Below the pieces are notes generated by a model. That model searched no databases. It was not told the DNA's origin and saw only the letters and a list, made by a program, of their open reading frames with translations. Both the position numbers and the translations under genes were made by a program. Shown here piece after piece: positions 25,522 to 32,150 of a DNA stretch of 64,000 nucleotides. This stretch comes from Gemmatimonas sp. GTDB taxonomy: Bacteria; Gemmatimonadota; Gemmatimonadetes; Gemmatimonadales; Gemmatimonadaceae. Every line of letters starts with the position of its first letter. Position 1 is the stretch's first letter. The stretch is from positions 124,001 through 188,000 of the forward strand of contig JAABRO010000011.1 in the NCBI GenBank assembly GCA_011390885.1. Reading direction: 5' to 3'.

Positions 25522-26610
25522 TCATACCCCGCGGTCGCCGAAGCTGATCCCGACGGCGCGCGCCGTGCGCACGATGTCGTGATCCGGCTCCACCCGCTTG
25601 GGCTCGCGGAGCACCTCGTCGATCGGCACCGTCACGATGTGCGGCGACTGCAGGGCCACCATGTGCCCCCACTTGCCCGCTTCGACGGCTTCCACCGCCG
25701 CCCCGCCGAACCGCGTGGAGAGCAGCCGGTCGTAGCCCGTCGGCGAGCCACCGCGCTGCAGGTGCCCCAGCACCATCGACCGCGTCTCCTTGCCCGTGCG
25801 CACCTGGATCTCGCGCGCGATCGTCTCCGCCACGCCGCCCACGCGCCGCAGCTGGCCGGGCAGCGACTCCCCGATGATGCCCACCTCGCCGTTCGGCAGC
25901 GTTGCGCCCTCGGCCACGACCACGATGCTGAACCGGCGGCCGGCCGCATCGCGCGAGCGGATCTTCTCGCACACCAGGTCCATGGACCACGGAATCTCCG
26001 GCACCAGGATGACGTCGGCCGTGCCGGCCACCCCCGCGTACAGCGCGATGAAGCCGGCGTCGCGCCCCATCACCTCGAGCACCATCACGCGATCGTGGCT
26101 CTCGGCCGTCGTGTGCAGCTTGTCGATCGCCTCGATGGCCGTGTTCACGGCCGTGTCGAAGCCGAACGTCATGACGGTGCCGGCCACGTCGTTGTCGATC
26201 GTTTTCGGCACGCCGACGATGCGCATGCCCTTCCGCACGAGCTGCTGCGCAATCGACAGCGATCCGTCGCCGCCGATCGAGATGAGCGCATCAATGCCGA
26301 GGTTGCGCGCGTTCTCGATGATCTCGTCGGAGCGATCGATCTCCTTGTACGAGCCGTCCGGCTGCAGCACCGGGTAGGCGAACGGGCTCCCGCGATTGGT
26401 CGTGCGCAGGATCGTGCCGCCGTGCGCCATGATGCCGCGCACGGAGTCGGTGGTGAGCGGGATGATCTCGTCGTCGCCGAGCAGCCCGGCAAAGCCGCGC
26501 TTGCTGCCGAGGACGTCCCAGCCGCGACTGCGCGCCGAGAGCACGGCGGCGCGAATGACGGCGTTGAGGCCGGGAGCATCACCGCCCCCGGTCGAGATGG
26601 CTATGCGCAT
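25522..26610 (-). CDS. pfkA: 6-phosphofructokinase, mixed-substrate group III
   Basis: PFK phosphorylates fructose-6-phosphate in glycolysis. The 362-residue protein has GGGDAPGLNAVIR, GGDGS (113-117), the catalytic PKTIDND (135-141, Asp139), MGRDAGF and GHLQRGG. Gly116, equivalent to E. coli Gly104, is typical of ATP enzymes. Lys136, equivalent to position 124, is typical of pyrophosphate enzymes. This Gly/Lys mix marks group III, so the donor (ATP or PPi) cannot be fixed from sequence. It follows a small lipoprotein gene by 66 bases. Confidence 0.95.
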   Translation of the reverse strand: MRIAISTGGGDAPGLNAVIRAAVLSARSRGWDVLGSKRGFAGLLGDDEIIPLTTDSVRGIMAHGGTILRTTNRGSPFAYPVLQPDGSYKEIDRSDEIIENARNLGIDALISIGGDGSLSIAQQLVRKGMRIVGVPKTIDNDVAGTVMTFGFDTAVNTAIEAIDKLHTTAESHDRVMVLEVMGRDAGFIALYAGVAGTADVILVPEIPWSMDLVCEKIRSRDAAGRRFSIVVVAEGATLPNGEVGIIGESLPGQLRRVGGVAETIAREIQVRTGKETRSMVLGHLQRGGSPTGYDRLLSTRFGGAAVEAVEAGKWGHMVALQSPHIVTVPIDEVLREPKRVEPDHDIVRTARAVGISFGDRGV

Positions 26611-26676
26611 GGATGTTCGGTGCAGCGTGGGAAGGATCGGCGGGATACGGCGTCGGAAATGTACAGCGCGCCGCGA

Positions 26677-26943
26677 TCAGGGGACCGGCATGCCCATCAG
26701 GTTGGCCATGCGGCGCAGCGTGCTGTCCTGCCGCGCCACCACGAACTGCAGGGAGTCCACCTGGCCCTGGAGCATGGCGGTTTCCTCCCGCATCTGCACG
26801 AGCAGGTCCTGCAACTCGTACAGGGATTCCTGCAACTCCACGCTGGCGGTGGGGTTGGTGAGCTGCTGGCAGGCAAGCAGCGGCAGGCAGCAGCAGACGG
26901 CGACGAGGGCGCGGCCGGGATGCAGCCGGAGACGGGGGGACAT
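26677..26943 (-). CDS. Small coiled-coil lipoprotein
   Basis: This 88-residue lipoprotein has a Cys-rich hydrophobic signal ending in the lipobox LLAC. A heptad-rich helix follows, from about residue 35 to the end (ELQDLLVQMREETAMLQGQ-like), ready to oligomerise. It resembles Lpp-type or YbgF-N-terminal trimerising helices in build only; no family is assigned. An ATG at 26982 is in frame, but GGAGG at 26948-26952 lies just before the ATG at 26943, which decides the start. It is upstream of pfk on the same strand. Confidence 0.75.
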   Translation of the reverse strand: MSPRLRLHPGRALVAVCCCLPLLACQQLTNPTASVELQESLYELQDLLVQMREETAMLQGQVDSLQFVVARQDSTLRRMANLMGMPVP

Positions 26944-27031
26944 CCGACCTCCACGAGGCGGCAGGGGAAGGCGCAACGACATGACACCGGCGGCAACGTT
27001 TTGATGACGCGTCGCCTGGCAGACGAGGTGA

Positions 27032-27037
27032 TATAAC
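27032..27037 (+). promoter_or_regulatory. Candidate -10 box for the pseudopilin gene
   Basis: TATAAC lies about 24 bases before the GTG start, with the ribosome site GGGAGG at 27051-27056 in between. The -35 region is not convincing. Confidence 0.4.
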
Positions 27038-27061
27038 GCCATCACCCATCGGGAGGAACTC

Positions 27062-27481
27062 GTGCGCCGCTCCGGCCTCACACTCGTGGACCTGCTGCTC
27101 GGCCTCTGCCTGACCACCATGCTGCTCGCCATCGCACTGCAGGGCGCCGGGGCGCTGCGCGACGGCCTCGCGGTGCACGCGGCGGCGCGCGCCGTACGCG
27201 ACGCCTTTGCGCTGGCCCGCGAACAGGCCATCGCCGGCGGGGCGCGCACCGCCGTGCGCCTCGGCCGGCTCGACGGTTCGGTCACGGTCCATCAGGAGGG
27301 GGACTCGCTGCTGCGCCTGCCGCTGGGGCGCACGCACGGCGTGTCACTCGACGCCACGCGCGACTCCATGGCGTACCTCCCATCGGGGCTGGGCTACGGC
27401 GGTGCGAACCTGCGCGTGATCCTGCGTCGCGGCACCCGCGCCGACTCGATCACCGTGAGCCGGCTCGGGCGCGTGCGATGA
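27062..27481 (+). CDS. GspH/FimT-like pseudopilin
   Basis: The 139-residue protein begins with a type IV prepilin-like signal: RRSG then LTLVDLLLGLCLTTMLLAIAL, a hydrophobic N-terminal helix. Cleavage is expected after the Gly. The conserved Glu5 of pilins is Asp here (LTLVD instead of FTLVE). The later ARAVRDAFALAREQAIAGGARTAVRL matches the GspH/FimT pattern. It is probably a minor pseudopilin of a type II secretion or type IV pilus system. No other pilus gene is in this window, so it is an isolated member. GGGAGG supports the GTG start. Confidence 0.8.
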   Translation: MRRSGLTLVDLLLGLCLTTMLLAIALQGAGALRDGLAVHAAARAVRDAFALAREQAIAGGARTAVRLGRLDGSVTVHQEGDSLLRLPLGRTHGVSLDATRDSMAYLPSGLGYGGANLRVILRRGTRADSITVSRLGRVR

Positions 27482-27496
27482 GCGCCCCGCCGCTGT

Positions 27497-28699
27497 TCAG
27501 ACGGCGGTCGCGGCGTCGCCGTGCGCGGCCGCGGCCGCCGTTGCGGCCACGGTGCCGAAATCGAAGCCCGGCACCGAGATGCGCGGAATCTCCTGGCCGA
27601 TCACGCGCTCGATCGTGCGCACCATGCCGATCTCGTCGGGCGACATGAACGTGTACGCATCGCCGGTGGACGCGGCGCGACCGGTGCGGCCGATGCGGTG
27701 CACGTAATCCTCGGGCGCCTGCGGCACGTCGAAGTTGATCACGTGCGAGATGCCGTCGATGTCGAGACCACGCTGCGCAATGTCGGTGGCGACCAGCACG
27801 CGAATGGCACCGGTGCGAAAGTCCTCGAGTGCGCGAATGCGCGCCGGCTGGGACTTGTCCGCGTGCATGGCCGCGGTGGGAATGCCGTGCCTGGTGAGCT
27901 CGCGCTCCACCTTGTCGGCTCCGTGCTTGGTGCGCGTGAACACGAGCACCGAGTCGTGGTGCGACTTCGTGAGCAGGTCCACGAGCAGGTCGGTCTTCCG
28001 CTCCTTGCGCACCGGATACACGGCGTGCGTCACGGTGCTCGCCGCCTGCGAGCGGCGCCCCACCTGCACCACCACCGGCCGGCGCAGGTACTTGCGGCCG
28101 AGCGCCTCGACCTCGGGCGGCATGGTGGCCGAAAAGAGCATCGTCTGCCGGTAGCGCGGAATCTGCTCCACGATGCGCTGCAGCTGCGGCGCGAAGCCCA
28201 TGTCGAGCATGCGGTCGGCTTCATCGAGCACGAGCATCTCGAGGTACGAGAAGTCGACGTTGCGACGATCGAGCTGGTCGATGAGGCGACCGGGCGTGGC
28301 CACCACGATGTCCACGCCGGACCGCAGCGCCTTCTCCTGCGGTTCGTAGCTCACCCCGCCGAACACGGGAATCACGTCGAGCGGCGCGTACTTGGAGTAC
28401 TTGCGCACGCTCTCCTCCACCTGGAGGCACAGCTCGCGTGTGGGCGTGAGCACGAGGGCGCGCGTGCGGCGCGGCCCGTGCATGAGGCGGTTCAGGATCG
28501 GCAGCGTGAAGCTGGCGGTCTTGCCGGTGCCCGTTTGCGCGAGGCCGATGAGGTCGCGCCCCTTGAGCGCCACCGGAATCGCATCGGCCTGGATCGGGGT
28601 GGGGCGTTCGTAGCCTGCGTCGCGGATCGCGTCGAGCAGTTCCGGGGCCAGCCCCAGGGAATCGAACGTGGGCAGCTGAGTCGTGTCGTCAGTCATCAT
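27497..28699 (-). CDS. DEAD-box RNA helicase (RhlE-like)
   Basis: This is a cytoplasmic ATP-dependent RNA helicase of 400 residues. The Q motif (YERPTPIQADAIP), AQTGTGKT, PTRELCLQ, DEAD, SAT, ARGLD-type RGLDIDG and HRIGRTGR are all present. The C-terminal tail is short and Ala-rich, without a long basic extension, so it sits nearest to the RhlE group. Probable roles are ribosome assembly or mRNA turnover. Two adjacent ATG codons start it. A gene of unknown function ends 50 bases upstream on the same strand. Confidence 0.94.
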   Translation of the reverse strand: MMTDDTTQLPTFDSLGLAPELLDAIRDAGYERPTPIQADAIPVALKGRDLIGLAQTGTGKTASFTLPILNRLMHGPRRTRALVLTPTRELCLQVEESVRKYSKYAPLDVIPVFGGVSYEPQEKALRSGVDIVVATPGRLIDQLDRRNVDFSYLEMLVLDEADRMLDMGFAPQLQRIVEQIPRYRQTMLFSATMPPEVEALGRKYLRRPVVVQVGRRSQAASTVTHAVYPVRKERKTDLLVDLLTKSHHDSVLVFTRTKHGADKVERELTRHGIPTAAMHADKSQPARIRALEDFRTGAIRVLVATDIAQRGLDIDGISHVINFDVPQAPEDYVHRIGRTGRAASTGDAYTFMSPDEIGMVRTIERVIGQEIPRISVPGFDFGTVAATAAAAAHGDAATAV

Positions 28700-28749
28700 G
28701 TATGAACGGGAAACCTAATCACGCCGGCGCCCCGGACCATGACCCTGCC

Positions 28750-29907
28750 TCACACGAGCTCGATCTGGCGTCCGGCCAGCCGGGCAATGAGCCCCAGGCG
28801 GAACGTCACGTCGACCGAGCAGTCGTCGCCGACCTCCTGCTGATCGCTGAGCGGCATGGTGGGCCAGACCCAATCGGGGGTGCTGGGGGGCATGCACACC
28901 GACCGCGGCGGGGTCCAGATGCCACGGCGATCCCGGTCGTCGAGCAGCTTGTCGAGCAGCCGCGACCACCCCTCGTTGCGCCGCAGGAAGCCGAGGCGGG
29001 CCATGAGCTCCAGCCAGGCCAGCGCCGTGGGCATGTCGGCGTCCATGATGTGGCGCGACGGGAGAATGTCCCCGAGCGCGAGGTGCGGCTGCTCCACCAG
29101 GTGCTCGCCCACCTGCTGGATGGGGGTCATGCGGGGCAGCGGCAGCGAGAGGTACTGATACAGCCGCTCCATGTGGTCGTGATGCTCGCTCCGGAAGTGG
29201 GGCATGTACGCGAGCATGACCAGCGTGTGGAACGACGGCGGTGCGGCGTCGTGCGGCAGCACGTGCTGGTTGCCCACCCGGACGAACGGCTTCTCGGCCG
29301 CCGGCGAGCGGAGGAACGCCCCCACCCGGTCGAGGATGCGGCGCGCCGCACCACGAAGCCGCGGATCCGACTCGTAGCCGGCTTGCGCCAGCGCCGCGGC
29401 GGCGGCTTCGCGCAGGATCTGTCGGCCGCGCTTGATCAGGTCGACGTCGGTGCCGGCCTGGTCGGCCAGTTCATACAGGAACGACGGGTCGTTGTCCTCG
29501 GGGAGCAGTCGGAAGAGCAGGCGACGGGCCGTGGCGAGCGGGGCCGAATCGGCCGCCCACCCGAGTTCGAGCAGCCGCCGGTAGGCGGGAATGCACCCGA
29601 CCGCCGGCGCGCTGCCGAGCACCGGTCCCGGCACGGTGAGCAGGCCGTGGCCCCAGGTGCCATCGGGGTGCTGGTGGTAGAGCAGCTCCCACCCCTGCCG
29701 ACTGGCGTAGGGCACGCGGTCGAACCGCGAGCCCGCCGGCGCCTCGAGCCCCGCCACCTCGGTGAACGCGCGGTAGGCCACCGAAGGCGCGCCGCGCGAG
29801 AGCAACCAGTCCAGCGCAAAGGACGCGGGCGGCTGCGGCTGCACCGGTGCGGGGGCCGGAGCCGGCAGCGAGAACGCGAGCGAGGTCGAGGTATCGGGCA
29901 GGGTCAC
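28750..29907 (-). CDS. Alpha/alpha-toroid-like protein of unknown function
   Basis: I do not assign a family. The 385-residue protein is helical. It has QHPDGTWGHGLLTVP near residue 85 and DRRGIWTPP near the end, resembling the DGxWG turns of prenyltransferase/terpene-cyclase toroids. Helical pairs with many Arg and Leu lie between them. It lacks the DDxxD or DxDD acid motif of terpene cyclases, and no signal or membrane segment is seen. The GTG at 29907 is chosen because a -10-like TATGAT lies 46 bases upstream, inside any longer reading. Confidence 0.6.
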   Translation of the reverse strand: MTLPDTSTSLAFSLPAPAPAPVQPQPPASFALDWLLSRGAPSVAYRAFTEVAGLEAPAGSRFDRVPYASRQGWELLYHQHPDGTWGHGLLTVPGPVLGSAPAVGCIPAYRRLLELGWAADSAPLATARRLLFRLLPEDNDPSFLYELADQAGTDVDLIKRGRQILREAAAAALAQAGYESDPRLRGAARRILDRVGAFLRSPAAEKPFVRVGNQHVLPHDAAPPSFHTLVMLAYMPHFRSEHHDHMERLYQYLSLPLPRMTPIQQVGEHLVEQPHLALGDILPSRHIMDADMPTALAWLELMARLGFLRRNEGWSRLLDKLLDDRDRRGIWTPPRSVCMPPSTPDWVWPTMPLSDQQEVGDDCSVDVTFRLGLIARLAGRQIELV

Positions 29908-30209
29908 GGCGGGGGCGGGGTTGGACCGGCGTCGGATCGGCCAAGTCTCGATATCATACAGGTTTTGGGCGAGGACGCCAGACCTGTGGAGCGAGCGCGG
30001 GACCACGAATTTCGTGTCGTACCCCACAAAAGGCCGCGAGGTCGCGCTCGGCTCGCCTGCGGCCACCCCGCCAGCCCCGCCTCCCCTCGCCCGGAGCGCC
30101 TTAACGCGTCCGGCCCCGCCACGTCTCACAGGTCGTGGCGCGGCTCGACTGCGCCTCCCGCGAGCGGGACCGCTCGATGCCCTTCACAGTCCACGAGGAT
30201 CCGGTCGCC
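29908..30209. promoter_or_regulatory. Divergent intergenic region with candidate promoter
   Basis: This 302-base gap between divergent genes holds TATGAT on the minus strand (29953-29958), a good -10 box for the toroid-like gene. A small hairpin CGCCACG/CGTGGCG (30117-30140, loop 10) lies nearer the Spy-like gene. No open frame that looks coding is present. Confidence 0.4.
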
Positions 30210-30620
30210 ATGATGTCCCTCAGGAAGTTCGCTGCAGTTGCAGTGCTCACGCTCGCCGTGAGCGTCACGGCCGAAGCGCAGGGTGGTGGCATGGGCGGTG
30301 GTCGCGGCGGCAACATGGCCGAGATGCAGCAGCGCCAGCGCGAGATGATGTTCGCCGGGATCACGCTCGACGAGGCGCAGACCAAGAAGGTCGATTCGAT
30401 CCAGGCCGCCACGCGCACCAAGCAGCAGGAGATGATGCAGGCCGCGCGCGGGGGCGGTGGCGACCGTCAGGCCATGATGGCCCAGGTCCAGGAGATGCGC
30501 ACCGCCGAGCGCGCCGCGATCCGCGAACTGCTCACCAAGGAGCAGCAGGAGCTGTTCGACAAGAACGTGGCCAACATGCCCGCCATGGGTGGCCGCGGCC
30601 GCCCGCCCGCACCGCGCTGA
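30210..30620 (+). CDS. Spy/CpxP-like periplasmic protein
   Basis: The 136-residue protein has a signal peptide (MSLRKFAAVAVLTLAVSVTA, cut after AEA). The mature part is methionine- and glutamine-rich and helical, with LDEAQTKKVDSIQ and LTKEQQELFDKNV. These are LTxxQ-type motifs of the Spy/CpxP chaperone family, which bind misfolded periplasmic proteins. Gly-rich segments flank the helices. GAGGA upstream supports the start at 30210; the second ATG at 30213 is equally possible. A weak terminator hairpin follows. Confidence 0.78.
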   Translation: MMSLRKFAAVAVLTLAVSVTAEAQGGGMGGGRGGNMAEMQQRQREMMFAGITLDEAQTKKVDSIQAATRTKQQEMMQAARGGGGDRQAMMAQVQEMRTAERAAIRELLTKEQQELFDKNVANMPAMGGRGRPPAPR

Positions 30621-30669
30621 CGAAGCGCGGCGTAGCGGTTCGGCAACGAACCACGCGCCATCGCGAACG

Positions 30670-30712
30670 TGCATGAAGGGGTGACTCCGCGTCGGGGCCA
30701 CCCCTTCGTGCA
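30670..30712 (+). terminator. Terminator-like hairpin after the Spy-like gene
   Basis: TGCATGAAGGGGTG (30670-30683) pairs with CACCCCTTCGTGCA (30699-30712) as a 14-bp stem containing one G-U pair, with a 15-base loop. No T-run follows. Confidence 0.6.
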
Positions 30713-30769
30713 TGCCGTCCACGCGACCGGTCCCTTGTCGCGCACTTCCCGGAGCGATGAGATTGCGGC

Positions 30770-30943
30770 ATGCCCCCCTCGATGCCGCCGACTCCCGCTG
30801 CGCCGCTGCCGCCTCGGCCGCCGTGTCCGCGATGCGGGGCACGACTGGGACGGCTGGCCACCGAGGAGCGCCCCGAGGCATCCGCCGACTACTACTGCGG
30901 CTGCTGCGGCCTGATCGTGTCCACCGCGCCGCCCGCCGGCTGA
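30770..30943 (+). CDS. Small zinc-ribbon protein
   Basis: This 57-residue protein was found by reading a third frame. After a Pro-rich start come CPRCG and, 25 residues later, CGCCG, four cysteines that would bind one zinc ion. The stop TGA overlaps the ATG of the alpha/beta hydrolase by one base (TGATG), so the two are coupled. An ATG at 30782 is an alternative start. The ribosome site is weak (GGAG at 30751-30754). Its function is unknown; a role as a small regulator or metal sensor is only a guess. Confidence 0.6.
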   Translation: MPPSMPPTPAAPLPPRPPCPRCGARLGRLATEERPEASADYYCGCCGLIVSTAPPAG

Positions 30944-31788
30944 TGCGCGGAGAGTTCGTCGACGTACACGACAGCCGGCTGTACTGCTATGCCGCCGGCA
31001 CGCGCGGCGAGGGCGAGCCGATCGTGTTGGTGCACGGCGCCTTCACCTCGTCGCACATCTGGCGCGACGTCGTGGCGCGGCTCCCCAAGGGGCACCGGGT
31101 CCTCGTGCTCGACCTGCTCGGACACGGGCGCAGCGACCTGCCGCCGCAGGCCCGCTACGAGGCGGCGGCCCATGCCGGGCGCCTCGGGGCGCTGCTCGAC
31201 CTGCTCGGGGTCGAACCCTCGTGCCTCGTCGGACACGGATTCGGCGCGGCCGTCGTGGCCGAACTCGTGCGCCGCGAGCCGCAGCGGGCCACGCGCGTCC
31301 TGCTCTGCAACCCCTGCCTGCTCGCCGCCGGTGAGGAGCGCGGCACCGCGCCCGCCGGGCTGCGACGGCTCGCGCGCGCGACGCCGCTCTGGCGTCGCCT
31401 CCCCCCCGCCCTGCTCGCCTCGGCGCTGCACACGGCACTCGCGCGTGGCTACGCGAACCGGACGTTCGCCGGCCATGTGCTCGACGTGTACCTGCGCCCC
31501 TACCGGACCGAGGCGGGACGCGCGGCGGCGCTGCGGCAGCTGGTCGCCCTCGCCGATACCGACGCCGCGGTGTCGCTCCGGACGGGCGCCCTCCCGATGC
31601 CGGTAACCGTCCTGCTTGGCACCAGCGACCCGTTCGTGCCGCAGGGTGGCGAGCCGCTGGCTGCGGCGCTCGCCACCGTCGTGACCGGTCCGCTGCTCGT
31701 GCACCGGCTCGCCGGCATGGCCCACGCCCTTCCCGAAGAGGCACCCGATCGCGTGGCGATCGCCGTCGCCGAACTGCTCGTGCCGTGA
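30943..31788 (+). CDS. Alpha/beta hydrolase-fold protein with Gly in place of the nucleophile
   Basis: The 281-residue protein has the alpha/beta hydrolase layout: VLVHGAFTSSHIW near residue 25, DLLGHGRSD, and the C-terminal LLGTSDPFVP acid and GMAHALPEE histidine. The nucleophile elbow, normally GHSxG, reads GHGFG, so the serine is glycine. The fold is retained but hydrolase activity is doubtful. It may be a binding or cofactor-independent lyase-like protein. The start overlaps the stop of the zinc-ribbon gene. A GTG-initiated TPR protein follows 24 bases after the stop. Confidence 0.82.
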   Translation: MRGEFVDVHDSRLYCYAAGTRGEGEPIVLVHGAFTSSHIWRDVVARLPKGHRVLVLDLLGHGRSDLPPQARYEAAAHAGRLGALLDLLGVEPSCLVGHGFGAAVVAELVRREPQRATRVLLCNPCLLAAGEERGTAPAGLRRLARATPLWRRLPPALLASALHTALARGYANRTFAGHVLDVYLRPYRTEAGRAAALRQLVALADTDAAVSLRTGALPMPVTVLLGTSDPFVPQGGEPLAAALATVVTGPLLVHRLAGMAHALPEEAPDRVAIAVAELLVP

Positions 31789-31812
31789 ACCGTCCCACTC
31801 CAAGGTGAACTC

Positions 31813-32127
31813 GTGAACGCATCCCGCATCGATTCCTTCCGCGCCATGATCGCGCGCCAGCCCGACCACGTGCTCGCGCGCTTCGGCCTCGCCACCGAGG
31901 TGGCGAAAGCCGGTCTGCACGAGGAGGCCGCGGAGCACTTCGCGCACTACCTGCGCGTGCACGACGACGAAGGCAACGGCTGGATGCGCTACGCCGAGTC
32001 GCTGCACGCGCTCGGACGCACCGACGAGGCGCTGGCGGCCATCGACCAGGGCATCGCGTCGGCCGGCCGGCACGGGCACCCCGGCCTCGTGGCCGACCTC
32101 GAGGCGCTGCGCGAGTCAATGGAGTAG
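31813..32127 (+). CDS. Small tetratricopeptide-repeat protein
   Basis: This 104-residue, all-helical protein has two to three TPR-like units: VLARFGLATEVAKAGLHEEAAEHFAHYL, then GWMRYAESLHALGRTDEALAAIDQGI. Ala/Gly/Leu positions match the TPR consensus. It probably mediates protein contacts. There is no export signal. The GTG start is preceded by AAGGTG. It follows the hydrolase by 24 bases and ends at a hairpin shared with the convergent kinase gene, so it is the last gene of a short operon. Confidence 0.75.
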   Translation: MNASRIDSFRAMIARQPDHVLARFGLATEVAKAGLHEEAAEHFAHYLRVHDDEGNGWMRYAESLHALGRTDEALAAIDQGIASAGRHGHPGLVADLEALRESME

Positions 32128-32143
32128 CCCGCGGTCGGGCTAC
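32124..32143. terminator. Hairpin between the TPR and kinase genes
   Basis: GTAGCCCG/CGGGCTAC form an 8-bp stem around CGGT. The left arm includes the TPR stop codon. It separates convergent genes. Confidence 0.5.
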
Positions 32144-32150
32144 CGCGGCC

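Noticed and set aside
30712-30942. N-terminal extension of the alpha/beta hydrolase
   Set aside because: It would begin before the zinc-ribbon gene and shows only Arg/Ala-rich shadow residues; the TGATG overlap marks the true start.
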